A stretch of DNA of 64,000 bases from Pelagibacteraceae bacterium AG-404-P07 (lineage in GTDB: Bacteria > Pseudomonadota > Alphaproteobacteria > Pelagibacterales > Pelagibacteraceae). The position numbers were made by a program, and so were the translations under genes. The first letter of the stretch is position 1; every line of letters starts with the position of its first letter. The notes under the pieces are model-generated. The model had not been told where the DNA came from, searched no databases, and saw only the letters and a list, made by a program, of their open reading frames with translations. This document shows, one piece after another, positions 18,075 through 26,095 of this stretch. The stretch spans positions 38,246 to 102,245 of the forward strand of contig QCJE01000002.1 in the NCBI GenBank assembly GCA_003216235.1. The letters are read 5' to 3'.

Positions 18075-18548
18075 TCAAATCGAACTTCCTAAAGCAATGG
18101 GGCTCGAAACCATCGTAGTCAGCCAGCAATCTTTTAAAGGCCCTTCTCTTGTATATTTTTCTACTTGCCAGTTAAATTTATGATAAATTTTTTTACTATC
18201 TAAAATTATCACCTCAAATTGGGCCCATTTATCACTGCTTCCCACCTCAGTAATTGTATGGCTTAAATGATTTAAAAGCATTTGATAAGATCTTCCTTTA
18301 ATCATCATCTTAAAATTTGGTAATGGACCTGTATTTTTTTTATTGTCTGGATGCGCAAAAGTCCATGTCTGTTCAATCCCTCTATCTTTAAACTGGTCAT
18401 CATTATTCATTAATCCAGTAAGCTGAATTTGAACTACCTCTTTAGGTTTAATCAAATTACTTGGTTCAATCAGATCGGCCTTTAATATATGGGTAGAAAT
18501 AAAATAAAAAAAAATTACACTAAACGTTAAGAGCAGTTTTTTTAACAT
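18075..18548 (-). CDS. Exported DUF4864-type protein
   Basis: A 157-aa protein from this start, with a hydrophobic signal segment (LKKLLLTFSVIFFYFISTHI). The mature part contains VVQIQLTGLMNND, IEQTWTFAHPDNK and KDCWLTTMV, a pattern that resembles DUF4864. A longer reading begins 30 nt upstream, but that would overlap the end of the upstream gene by about 60 nt and place charged residues before the signal segment, so I prefer the internal ATG. Function is unknown. Confidence 0.6.
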   Translation of the reverse strand: MLKKLLLTFSVIFFYFISTHILKADLIEPSNLIKPKEVVQIQLTGLMNNDDQFKDRGIEQTWTFAHPDNKKNTGPLPNFKMMIKGRSYQMLLNHLSHTITEVGSSDKWAQFEVIILDSKKIYHKFNWQVEKYTREGPLKDCWLTTMVSSPIALGSSI

Positions 18549-19089
18549 CTTTGAGAAACAATTTTCTTTTTTCATCACTTACAAATGGTACAGCAAAATA
18601 TCTTCTGTAATTAATATTATAAATGCCGCACATATGGAAAACTCCTCTTTTTAATCTTCTAATTGGTAAATTTAAAAAGAATGTAGTAATTGCTAACCTT
18701 GGAGAGCCATAGGTACAAAAGATAATTGCTTTTTTATCTCTAAGATTTCCAATTGGATATCCATAGTTGCCCCATAATTGTTTAAATCTAAATGCCCATG
18801 GTGGAGCTAAAACTTTATCTATCCAACCTTCAACTATTGCAGGCATCCTAAAATTCCATATTGGAGCAATTAAAACAATTGTATCACAAGCATCAATTCT
18901 TTTTCTATGATCCAAAACTATTTTGTCTGGTTCTTCACCAGCAAAGACTGGATCAAACTTTTCCTTGTAAAGATCAATTGTATCAACAGAGTGGCCTTTA
19001 TCTTTAGCGGTTTCAATAAAGGTATCTCTAATAGCTGCATTAAATGATTTGTCATCATAATGACCGTATATTAGAAAAATTTTTTTCAT
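18520..19089 (-). CDS. NAD(P)H dehydrogenase (quinone)-type flavodoxin-fold protein
   Basis: A 189-aa protein of the KefF/MdaB/NQO flavodoxin-like family. The N-terminal KKIFLIYGHYDDKSFNAA holds the flavin phosphate loop, APIWNFRMPAIVEGWIDKVL is the conserved central motif, and FCTYGSPR is the second flavin loop. It likely uses FMN or FAD to reduce quinones by two electrons. It sits 1 nt after the CoA-binding protein gene. Confidence 0.8.
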   Translation of the reverse strand: MKKIFLIYGHYDDKSFNAAIRDTFIETAKDKGHSVDTIDLYKEKFDPVFAGEEPDKIVLDHRKRIDACDTIVLIAPIWNFRMPAIVEGWIDKVLAPPWAFRFKQLWGNYGYPIGNLRDKKAIIFCTYGSPRLAITTFFLNLPIRRLKRGVFHMCGIYNINYRRYFAVPFVSDEKRKLFLKDVKKTALNV

Positions 19090-19090
19090 A

Positions 19091-19525
19091 TTAACTTTGT
19101 AAAACTGGAAATGCTTGCCGTACTTTTAAAAAATGTTTTTGATATTCCATTTTAGTACATTTATCTTCAACATATTCAATCTTATTTTCTTCAACAATTT
19201 TTTTTGCCTCTTCACTTTTAATACCCAACTGTAACCATAAAACTTTAGCTTTGATACTGACTGTATCTTTTGCAATATCCAATACTTCTTTTGAAGGTCT
19301 AAAAACATCCACGATATCAACTGTGTCTTTAATATCAGTTATTTTTTCAAAAACTTCCTCTCCTAAAATTTTTTGACCTTTAGCTTTTGGGTTTACAGGA
19401 AAAACTTTAAATCCATATTTTTGCATATATTTCATTACAATAGTCGAAGCTTTTGTTGGGTCATTGCTAACTCCAATCATTGCAATTTTTTTATATTTTG
19501 AAAGAATTTCTTTTATATCATTCAT
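19091..19525 (-). CDS. CoA-binding domain protein (YccU type)
   Basis: A 144-aa single-domain Rossmann protein. IAMIGVSNDPTKASTIVMKYM, the segment VFPVNPKAKGQKILGEEVF, IVDVFRPSKE and LWLQLGI match the YccU/CoA-binding family. Substrate and role are unknown. It is in a tightly packed minus-strand run with the small membrane protein and an enoyl-CoA hydratase-like enzyme, compatible with acyl-CoA chemistry. Confidence 0.85.
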   Translation of the reverse strand: MNDIKEILSKYKKIAMIGVSNDPTKASTIVMKYMQKYGFKVFPVNPKAKGQKILGEEVFEKITDIKDTVDIVDVFRPSKEVLDIAKDTVSIKAKVLWLQLGIKSEEAKKIVEENKIEYVEDKCTKMEYQKHFLKVRQAFPVLQS

Positions 19526-19710
19526 TAATTTTTCATAATCTCTTTTTTGCAGAATATTTTAGCTTCTTCTGTGGTCATTGGTTTATCTAATTTTTGACTC
19601 CCAGCAACACAGGCATCTATAGCTCTTTTAAAATTATGTTCCCTAAAAGTAAAAATTAAATAAAGTCCCAAAATTATTAAAATAATAGTTATAATATTTT
19701 TTATTTTCAT
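19525..19710 (-). CDS. Small single-pass membrane or exported protein
   Basis: A 61-aa protein with one N-terminal hydrophobic segment (residues 5-22, IIIIL-rich) followed by a short polar domain with two cysteines (AC at 34-35 region and FCKKE near 53). It touches the neighbours on both sides (1 nt overlap with the CoA-binding gene and 4 nt with the hydratase gene), which supports it being real. I do not recognise a family. Confidence 0.6.
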   Translation of the reverse strand: MKIKNIITIILIILGLYLIFTFREHNFKRAIDACVAGSQKLDKPMTTEEAKIFCKKEIMKN

Positions 19711-20480
19711 CTATTTTTCCATTTTGGTTTTCTTTTTTCTAAAAAAGCAGAAATCCCCTCTTTTGCATCCATTGCCATCATATTAAGAGTCATCATCTTG
19801 CTAGTGTAAACATATGCTTTTCTCAATGGCATCTCTAATTGTTTATAAAAAGCTTGTTTACCAATTTTAATTGTAAGATTTGATTTTGACGCTATTTTTT
19901 TAGCTACTTTAAGAACCTCAGTATTTAATTTAGATTTTGAAAAATAATCATTAATTAATCCAATTTCTTTTGCATAAGATGCTTTAATAGGTTCTCCGGT
20001 TAACAGCATTCTCATCATTGGTTTTCTATTTATTTTTCTGCTTACAGCGACCATTGGAGTGCTACAAAATAATCCAATATTTACACCTGGTGTTGCAAAC
20101 AAAGCATTATTTGAACTATAAGCTAAGTCGCAACTTGCAACTAATTGACACCCAGCTGCATATGCAGCTCCATGAACTTTAGCTATAACTGGTTTTTTTC
20201 CTTCCACAATTTGTAGCATTAATTTTGAGCAAAGATTAAATAACTTTTGATATTTATTTCTAATTTTTAAGTTCTTTACCTCTTTCAAATTATGTCCGGC
20301 ACTAAAACCCTTACCTGCTCCCTCAAGAATAATTACTTTTGTTTTTTTATCTTTATCAAGTTTTAAAAAAACTTTAATCAAATCATTCAAATTTTTAAAT
20401 GATAATGAGTTATATGTTTTAGGCTCATTAATGGTGACTATAGATATTCCGCCAGACAAATTTTTAACTTTTACATTCAT
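19707..20480 (-). CDS. Enoyl-CoA hydratase/isomerase family protein
   Basis: A 257-aa crotonase-fold protein. GKGFSAGHNLKEV is the first oxyanion-hole segment (residues about 55-67), and KVHGAAYAAGCQLVASCDLAY is the second. The position of the catalytic glutamates is not obvious: the usual E in the GGG..E region appears to be replaced near ASCDLAY...FATPGVNIGLF, so the specific reaction is uncertain. This branch (with GHNLKE) is close to ECHDC3-like proteins. It heads the small run with the membrane protein and CoA-binding protein. Confidence 0.8.
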   Translation of the reverse strand: MNVKVKNLSGGISIVTINEPKTYNSLSFKNLNDLIKVFLKLDKDKKTKVIILEGAGKGFSAGHNLKEVKNLKIRNKYQKLFNLCSKLMLQIVEGKKPVIAKVHGAAYAAGCQLVASCDLAYSSNNALFATPGVNIGLFCSTPMVAVSRKINRKPMMRMLLTGEPIKASYAKEIGLINDYFSKSKLNTEVLKVAKKIASKSNLTIKIGKQAFYKQLEMPLRKAYVYTSKMMTLNMMAMDAKEGISAFLEKRKPKWKNR

Positions 20481-20488
20481 TAAAAATT

Positions 20489-20863
20489 TTATTTAAGTTT
20501 CCCTTCTTTTCTCATTTTGGCTCTTATTTTAGTTGCTGAAATTTCTTGAATTTCTTTAGAAAGTTCAATTTCTTCAATTTTATAACCCACACCTCTACCA
20601 TAACAAATATTAGTAATATTTGGCACCATCATAATCTTGAAATGTCCCTCAAACTCTGGGTTCAATCTATCTTCGATATTTTTTTTTACTGTCTCAAAAT
20701 CAAATGGATTGTCATCAACTCCCTGAACGTCTCTAATTTGAATGCAAACCTGGCCCGTTTTTTTTATAATTTCTTTAAATAAAGTATAATGACCATCGTG
20801 AAACGGTTGCCATCTTCCCAACATTTGTGCAGTTGGTTTTTTATTATCCCACTTGTAAGTCAT
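20489..20863 (-). CDS. Small HxGH nucleotidyltransferase
   Basis: A 124-aa protein of the nucleotidylyltransferase superfamily. The motif GRWQPFHDGHYTLF carries the HxGH (HDGH) signature near residues 22-25, and the C-terminal ISATKIRAKM matches the ISxTxxR motif that binds the triphosphate. Enzymes of this fold transfer AMP or CMP to phosphorylated substrates (for example NMN, pantetheine phosphate, glycerol phosphate or sulfate). It shares its start base region with the stop of the kinase gene, so the pair probably act in sequence. Confidence 0.7.
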   Translation of the reverse strand: MTYKWDNKKPTAQMLGRWQPFHDGHYTLFKEIIKKTGQVCIQIRDVQGVDDNPFDFETVKKNIEDRLNPEFEGHFKIMMVPNITNICYGRGVGYKIEEIELSKEIQEISATKIRAKMRKEGKLK

Positions 20864-21270
20864 TATTTTATCTCCTTTAATATTTTTGGTGCCCAGTTTT
20901 TAGCATCTTGAGTAGTAACATGAAAGTCATACTTATCTGGTTTAACAAACATTTTATTAGTATCATCAAATCTTCCTTCTTTTATCGTGTCCATCCAAAT
21001 TATATAATCTGCTGGGAATAAACTTCTTGCTTCAGGTGTAGGACAAATAAAGTCTGCTACAACATAACTTCCATCTTGTTTCATCTTAACAGCAAACTCA
21101 GCCATTCTTTTTGATTGTCTTTTTCTTCCTTCTTCAGAAAAATCCCAATCATTAGCTTCTTTTCGAACCTCATCTGCATTCAATCTTTTTGCTTTTAACA
21201 TTGGAGCTAACTCATTTGCTAAAGTTGTTTTGCCAGATCCAGGTAATCCCATAACTAAAATAATCTTCAT
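20863..21270 (-). CDS. APS-kinase-like P-loop kinase
   Basis: A 135-aa small kinase with Walker A GLPGSGKTT (residues 8-16). The segments RLNADEVRKEANDW and VADFICPTPEARSLF parallel the DGD and SPYRADR segments of adenylylsulfate kinase (CysC), but this protein is shorter than the usual ~180 aa and lacks several CysC features. Overlap with the nucleotidyltransferase gene and a start just after the Rieske oxygenase gene suggest a small set acting on one substrate. The substrate is unknown. Confidence 0.65.
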   Translation of the reverse strand: MKIILVMGLPGSGKTTLANELAPMLKAKRLNADEVRKEANDWDFSEEGRKRQSKRMAEFAVKMKQDGSYVVADFICPTPEARSLFPADYIIWMDTIKEGRFDDTNKMFVKPDKYDFHVTTQDAKNWAPKILKEIK

Positions 21271-22496
21271 ATTAAATTATTTGCTACCCATTTATGAAAC
21301 TGATGAGTAGGTTGATCCATAATAGGTGAAAAGTTTCCACCATTGTAAACTGGTGAGTTTCTTCCATCTTGCATCCCTTCAATTGCATTTATGTCTTCTA
21401 ACATAACATCTTTCCAAAATCTTGAATTTTCTTTTCTTAATTCTTTTAACTCTTCTCCTTGAGCACTTTCATTTCCAACATAATATATTTGCATATGTTC
21501 TTTTGTTTTATTCATTGCCAAAGGTTCTAACCAAAAAACATAAAAGTGATCTAAATGTAAACCTATCATTACATTTGGAAATAGAGCAATATACTCTGAA
21601 TGTTTCAACATACCTTTGTCCCAATTAGGGAAAGTATTAAATTTTTTATTTCCTTTGACAGGTTGTTCATATTTCCTGCTTCCTTGACCAGCAAATCTAT
21701 TAGGTAGTCCTTGTATATGATAATGATCGTCTATATTCGAAACTTTATTTAATTCTGGATGAATTGTTGGTAAATGATAACTCTCACAATAATTTTCAAT
21801 TGCAAATTTCCAATTACACTTTACTTCTAAATTAAAATAACCATAATCATTTGAATAAACTAAAGATTTGTAATCTTCTTTATTTATAAATTTTAACCAT
21901 CTATTTTCCAAGGGTTTAATATATTCATCAAATTCAATTTCATTTGAATTGATATTAACAAAAATTATATCCATCCAAACTATAGTTTTAACTTCCTTTA
22001 AATTATTTTTTGCTTTATCAAATTTCTCTGATTGATGATTGTTTAGCCCGCCAATATGTGGAGTAGCTAAAAGTTTTCCGTTAAAATCATAAGACCAGGA
22101 GTGATAAGGACATCTAATTACATTTTTTAAGGCACATGATTTATCTAAAAGTTTATAACCTCTATGGCTACAAACATTGTGGAATACTCGAATCTTCTTT
22201 TCTTTATCTCTTAATATAATAAGTGGTACCCCCAGCAGATTGTGTGGTCTGGCATCTCCAATATTTGGTACAGAGCTTGCTACACCAATGACTGTCCATT
22301 TATTGAAAAAAATCTTCTCTTTTTCATACGCTAAATAATCATTATTTATGTAACACTCATTTGGTAGGCCATTAGCTACTTCTATTGGTTTATCAACATT
22401 ATTTAGTTTCTTAATATCTAGTATTTCTGAGAGAGGTTTTTTTTTGAGATTTTGATCCACAAAAAAAATTATCATGAGCATATTTTTTGGCAACAA
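21267..22496 (-). CDS. Rieske non-heme iron oxygenase alpha subunit
   Basis: A 409-aa protein. The Rieske [2Fe-2S] ligands are Cys109 and His111 in NVCSHRG and Cys129 and His132 in RCPYHSW. The mononuclear iron site is in ENYCESYHLPTIHPEL. The layout resembles GbcA and choline/carnitine-type monooxygenases, which attack N-methyl groups or quaternary amines. The N-terminal 5-12 residues are doubtful because the frame may begin later (MIIFFVD or beyond). It is divergent from the MetF-like gene with an 18-nt gap and precedes the kinase with a small overlap. A glycine betaine demethylase would fit the dimethylglycine dehydrogenase nearby but is not proved. Confidence 0.75.
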   Translation of the reverse strand: MLPKNMLMIIFFVDQNLKKKPLSEILDIKKLNNVDKPIEVANGLPNECYINNDYLAYEKEKIFFNKWTVIGVASSVPNIGDARPHNLLGVPLIILRDKEKKIRVFHNVCSHRGYKLLDKSCALKNVIRCPYHSWSYDFNGKLLATPHIGGLNNHQSEKFDKAKNNLKEVKTIVWMDIIFVNINSNEIEFDEYIKPLENRWLKFINKEDYKSLVYSNDYGYFNLEVKCNWKFAIENYCESYHLPTIHPELNKVSNIDDHYHIQGLPNRFAGQGSRKYEQPVKGNKKFNTFPNWDKGMLKHSEYIALFPNVMIGLHLDHFYVFWLEPLAMNKTKEHMQIYYVGNESAQGEELKELRKENSRFWKDVMLEDINAIEGMQDGRNSPVYNGGNFSPIMDQPTHQFHKWVANNLI

Positions 22497-22514
22497 ATTT
22501 CGCCATGCTTTTAA

Positions 22515-23288
22515 ATGAATTTCTTTGACAGCTTTTTTAAAAAATATAATGATCGGGTTATGAAATTTTCTTTAGAAATAGGTCCTCAAACTGATTTATC
22601 AACAGTGCCCCCTGTAAATGATGTTTATATTACTATGTTGCCTGGTGGAGATTATAAGGAAACTGCTCAACAAGCGGTTGAGTTGGTTAAAAAAGGATTT
22701 AATCCAGTTCCTCATTTTCCGGCGAGATCAATGAAAGATGAAATAGAGCTAAAAGATTATGTTTCTAGATGTAAAGATGGAGGTGTAAAACAAATTCTTG
22801 TTATTGGCGGTGGTCGAGAACCGTTAGGTAAATTTGATAGCTCATTCCAACTATTGGAGACTGGTTATTTTGAGAAGATGACAATAGGAATTGCTGGACA
22901 CCCAGAGGGGAGTCCTGATATATCCGAATCAAATTTAGAAAAAGCTATGATAAATAAAAAGCCTTATGCTGATTATATTGTAACTCAATGGTTACTTGAC
23001 CCTCAGCCTATTATAGACTTTATATCTAAACAAAGCGTACCAGTGCATGTAGGAATTACTGGGCCATTAAAAATATCTAGCTTAATAAAATTTGCTAATA
23101 TAGTTGGGGCGAAAAATTCTATTAACTTTCTTAAATCTAATTTTACTAAGGCGTTAGATTTATTGAAACCTAAAGACCCTAATGAACTAATTGGGAAAGT
23201 TAAATCGCATACAGATTTTTTTCACATTTATACATTCGGCGGCTTGAAGGAAACTAACAAGTGGTTGAAGGAGAATGGTTATGTCTAA
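22515..23288 (+). CDS. Methylenetetrahydrofolate reductase-family protein
   Basis: A 257-aa TIM-barrel protein. VMKFSLEIGPQTD, the VYITMLPGGDYKETAQQAVELV segment, PHFPARSM and QILVIGGGREPLG follow the MetF pattern, with YIVTQWLLDPQ near the C-terminal FAD region, but overall similarity looks remote and the protein is shorter than E. coli MetF (~296 aa). It overlaps the downstream GcvT-like gene by about 8 nt. MetF-like proteins paired with GcvT-like demethylases recycle methyl- or methylene-THF. A housekeeping metF role cannot be excluded. Confidence 0.7.
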   Translation: MNFFDSFFKKYNDRVMKFSLEIGPQTDLSTVPPVNDVYITMLPGGDYKETAQQAVELVKKGFNPVPHFPARSMKDEIELKDYVSRCKDGGVKQILVIGGGREPLGKFDSSFQLLETGYFEKMTIGIAGHPEGSPDISESNLEKAMINKKPYADYIVTQWLLDPQPIIDFISKQSVPVHVGITGPLKISSLIKFANIVGAKNSINFLKSNFTKALDLLKPKDPNELIGKVKSHTDFFHIYTFGGLKETNKWLKENGYV

Positions 23289-24639
23289 AGAATTTGACTA
23301 TACTAAACTAAAACATGTTACTTCAGTTGATCAGTCAGATCGACAAGTACCATACAATTTAAGACAAAGTGGGCCAACAAAAGTTGAGATGTTAATTTCA
23401 ACAAGGGTTAGAAAATCACCTTATTGGCATTTATCAATGCAAGCAGGTTGCTGGAGAGCAACTGTTTACAATCGAATTTATCATCCAAGAGGATATGTAA
23501 AACCAGAAGATGGTGGAGCAATGGTTGAATATGATGCAATTGTAAATCACGTTACAATGTGGAACGTTGCTGTTGAAAGACAAATAAGAGTTAAAGGTCC
23601 AGATGCAGAAAAATTTACAGACTATGTTATTACTAGGGATGCTACCAAAATTTCTCCCATGAGAGCCAGATACGTAATTTTATGTAATGCTTATGGTGGA
23701 GTTTTAAATGATCCAATTCTCTTAAGAATTTCAAAAGATGAATTTTGGTTTTCTTTATCAGATTCAGACATTGGAATGTACCTTCAAGGTGTTAATGCTG
23801 ATGGAAGATTTAATTGTACAGTGGAAGAAATAGATGCTTGTCCTGTACAAATCCAAGGTCCAAAATCTAAAGCATTAATGAAAGATTTATGTGGAAATCA
23901 AGTTGATTTTGATAACATGCCTTTTTATGGTCTAGCAGAAGTTAAGGTTGGGGGAAGAAGTTGTGTAATTTCACAATCAGGTTTCTCTGGTGAAGCTGGA
24001 TATGAAATTTATTTAAGAGATGCTACACTGTATGCAGAAGATATGTGGAATGCAGTTCTTGAAGCTGGAAAAAAACATAAACTTATGGTTATTGCACCAG
24101 CACACCATAGAAGAATTCAAGCTGGAATTCTTTCTTGGGGTCAAGACATGGATCAACAACATAATCCTTTTCAATGTAATTTAGGTTATCAAGTTTCTTT
24201 ATCTGGAAAAGGAGAATGGAATAAAAAAGCTGATTATGTTGGTAAAGCTGCATTAGAAAAAATGGGTAAAGAACTTAAAGATGGTAAAAAACCATACAAA
24301 TTACAATTAGTTGGTTTTGAACTTGGAGGAAAACCAATTGAGGATTATGCACCAGATTTTTGGTTAATTTCAAGTGAAAATGGTGGTGATCCAATAGGTT
24401 TTATAACTTCTCCTTGGTATCACCCAGAGAAAAAAACAAATATTGCAATGGGATATGTACCTTTTGATGGAACTTTAAATGCAAATGGATTTCCTAAAGG
24501 AAAAGTTGGAACAAAATATAAAGTTCATTTACCTGAAAAATACTCAGAAACTCCAGGTAAACCTGTAGATGCTGTTATAGTGGATATTCCTTTCAAAGAA
24601 TCTTTTAACGCAAATACAAGAGAAGTTGTAAAAGGTTAA
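23281..24639 (+). CDS. GcvT/DmdA-family THF-dependent demethylase or aminomethyltransferase
   Basis: A 452-aa protein from the ATG at 23281 (an ATG 6 nt earlier is possible, but the GGAG motif fits this one better). It has the aminomethyltransferase fold seen in GcvT, DmdA and LigM: ISTRVRKSPYW, VWNVAVERQIRVKGPDAEKF-type segments, VQIQGPKSKALM, SQSGFSGEAGYEIYLRD and a C-terminal beta domain. It is longer than the SAR11 DMSP demethylase (about 370 aa), so it is not a plain dmdA. Substrate unknown; methyl-S or methyl-O/N donor are all possible. It is translationally coupled to the MetF-like gene and ends at a strong terminator. Confidence 0.75.
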   Translation: MSKEFDYTKLKHVTSVDQSDRQVPYNLRQSGPTKVEMLISTRVRKSPYWHLSMQAGCWRATVYNRIYHPRGYVKPEDGGAMVEYDAIVNHVTMWNVAVERQIRVKGPDAEKFTDYVITRDATKISPMRARYVILCNAYGGVLNDPILLRISKDEFWFSLSDSDIGMYLQGVNADGRFNCTVEEIDACPVQIQGPKSKALMKDLCGNQVDFDNMPFYGLAEVKVGGRSCVISQSGFSGEAGYEIYLRDATLYAEDMWNAVLEAGKKHKLMVIAPAHHRRIQAGILSWGQDMDQQHNPFQCNLGYQVSLSGKGEWNKKADYVGKAALEKMGKELKDGKKPYKLQLVGFELGGKPIEDYAPDFWLISSENGGDPIGFITSPWYHPEKKTNIAMGYVPFDGTLNANGFPKGKVGTKYKVHLPEKYSETPGKPVDAVIVDIPFKESFNANTREVVKG

Positions 24640-24647
24640 ATTTTTTA

Positions 24648-24675
24648 GGAGGGGTTTTAAAACCCCTCCCTTTTC
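24648..24675 (+). terminator. Rho-independent terminator after the GcvT-like gene
   Basis: A perfect 22-nt inverted repeat at 24648-24669 (GGAGGGG with TTTTAAAA centre) is followed by CTTTT. It ends the MetF-like/GcvT-like unit 9 nt past the stop codon. Confidence 0.9.
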
Positions 24676-24682
24676 AATTTAA

Positions 24683-24787
24683 ATGTCTAAAGTCTTTTTA
24701 ATTGCAATTTGCTTTATTATTATTATTGCATTAATAATCTTTCCATTAGTTGTTTCTTACAAAGAGCAGATAAATAAAAAAAAATAA
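24683..24787 (+). CDS. Small membrane peptide (34 aa) upstream of Yip1-like gene
   Basis: A 34-codon frame starting at ATG 24683 encodes MSKVFLIAIC followed by a long isoleucine-rich hydrophobic segment and a short KEQINKKK tail, i.e. a single membrane helix with a cytoplasmic or periplasmic lysine-rich end. Its TAA (24785-24787) is immediately followed by the ATG of the Yip1-like gene, which suggests translational coupling. It sits right after a terminator and has no other start nearby. No recognised family; supported by position and coupling, not by similarity. Confidence 0.55.
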   Translation: MSKVFLIAICFIIIIALIIFPLVVSYKEQINKKK

Positions 24788-25330
24788 ATGTTTGGTGAAT
24801 TTCTTAATATCCTTTTTAAATCTATAAAATTAGATAGGTCTCTATATAGTGATAACAGAAATTTTGGTGAAGCTTCAATATATTTTGCTGGCTTAATAAT
24901 GATTTTAGATGGAATGGCAGGCGCAGTTGCAGCAAACACAATCGTCAAAACTGCTATAGCTATGTCGGGATTAACAGCAATCCTTACCTGGTTTGTTTGG
25001 GCAATATTTATTTTTGTAATAGGGGCTAAACTTTTTCCTGACAAACAAACAAAAGTTTCTTTTAAAAAAGTATTAACTGCAGTTGGATTTGCGCATGCTC
25101 CAGGTATATTAAGATTCTTTGCTGTAACTCCTGATTTAATGATCCCAATTATTTTCTTAACTCAATTTTGGATATTTGCAGCCCTAATAATATCAACAAA
25201 ACAAATTTTAAATCTTAAATCTAATTTTAAATCATTTGGAATTGTATTTTTATCATTTTTAATAATAGCTTTTTTATCTATTTCTTTTGTAATGAGTAGA
25301 ATGGATGCTTTGCCGATCAATCATATTTAA
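24788..25330 (+). CDS. Yip1-family membrane protein
   Basis: A 180-aa protein with about five membrane segments. The N-terminal LFKSIKLDRSLYSD, followed by SIYFAGLIMILDGMAGA and a later GFAHAPGILRFFAV, resembles the YIP1 domain seen in small bacterial membrane proteins. Role unknown. It begins directly at the stop codon of the 34-aa peptide and converges on the zinc-ribbon gene with a 4-nt overlap. Confidence 0.65.
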   Translation: MFGEFLNILFKSIKLDRSLYSDNRNFGEASIYFAGLIMILDGMAGAVAANTIVKTAIAMSGLTAILTWFVWAIFIFVIGAKLFPDKQTKVSFKKVLTAVGFAHAPGILRFFAVTPDLMIPIIFLTQFWIFAALIISTKQILNLKSNFKSFGIVFLSFLIIAFLSISFVMSRMDALPINHI

Positions 25331-25488
25331 ATTGGAAATATAGTTTTAGATATTCTACATGATTTGCAAATTTTAAAACCTGTTAGTATAAGGTTTTGAG
25401 AAACACTTTCATGTTCTTGGTTACATTCATCGCAAATATTATTAAAATCTTCTAAATCTTTTTCTTTTATTAATTTTTCGTCAATCAT
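25327..25488 (-). CDS. Small zinc-ribbon protein (53 aa)
   Basis: A 53-aa protein starting at ATG 25488 and overlapping the end of the DUF3726 gene by 8 nt. It has two CxxC pairs, CDEC at residues 19-22 and CKSC at 41-44, with a 18-residue spacer, the pattern of a zinc ribbon. It is acidic at the N-terminus (MIDEKLIKEKDLED). As the last member of the M19-like/553-aa/DUF3726 unit it may act as metal carrier or adaptor in that unit. No family identified; the paired CxxC and translational coupling argue it is real. Confidence 0.65.
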   Translation of the reverse strand: MIDEKLIKEKDLEDFNNICDECNQEHESVSQNLILTGFKICKSCRISKTIFPI

Positions 25489-26092
25489 TATCTGTTAATC
25501 CTGCACCAGCAGCTCCATGTTTTAAACTTTCAGTTTCATCTACAAAAGTATTTTCAGATAATCTATATAGATCCTTCCAATCTTTTTCTGTAAAAGAATC
25601 TTTATTTTCTAAAAAAATTACTTCACCTTTTTTTGCAGTTGATGGGAATTCTTTTTTAGAAAAATTTGATAAGATGTTAACATTAAAATTAAATAAAAAA
25701 TTTTTTTTTTCAAATGTAAATAATATTTTTTTTCCAATCACTTCTGAACCCCTGCTTAAAAAGGGTAAGAATAGCATTGGATAAGCAATTTTTTTAAAGG
25801 TAATCTTTTTTAATGGCTCAAGTGTTGTAATTTGATCTAAGAAATTCACACCCAAATTTATAGGACATAAATCTAAATTATTCTGCTTATTATTTTTTTT
25901 AAAATTTGATAAATTTTCAAAATCCTTTTTGTTAATATGTTTATAATATTGATTTAAATTTTTAATACCTGGAAGACCAAATAATTCTAATAATCTTATT
26001 CCTTTTGCTACTTCTTCTGCAACACCCCAGGAAAACCCTGCCGCTCGACTAGCTCTTTTAGAAGTAGTTTCAATTTCGCTTAAAGATTTCAT
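25481..26092 (-). CDS. DUF3726 family protein
   Basis: A 203-aa protein beginning MKSLSEIETTSKRASRAAG followed by FSWGVAEEVAKGIRLLELFGLPG, the recognisable start of DUF3726. The C-terminus has KKGEVIFLENKDSFTEKDW, a Thr/Glu-rich FVDETESLKHGAAGAGLTDND. Function unknown. It lies 3 nt after the 553-aa gene and overlaps the zinc-ribbon gene by 8 nt, so all four genes in this unit appear to be co-expressed. Published roles are not known to me. Confidence 0.7.
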   Translation of the reverse strand: MKSLSEIETTSKRASRAAGFSWGVAEEVAKGIRLLELFGLPGIKNLNQYYKHINKKDFENLSNFKKNNKQNNLDLCPINLGVNFLDQITTLEPLKKITFKKIAYPMLFLPFLSRGSEVIGKKILFTFEKKNFLFNFNVNILSNFSKKEFPSTAKKGEVIFLENKDSFTEKDWKDLYRLSENTFVDETESLKHGAAGAGLTDND

Positions 26093-26095
26093 AAA

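Noticed and set aside
23281-24639. Calling this gene dmdA (DMSP demethylase)
   Set aside because: It has the same fold, but it is about 80 residues longer than SAR11 DmdA and is coupled to a MetF-like gene, so I left the substrate open.
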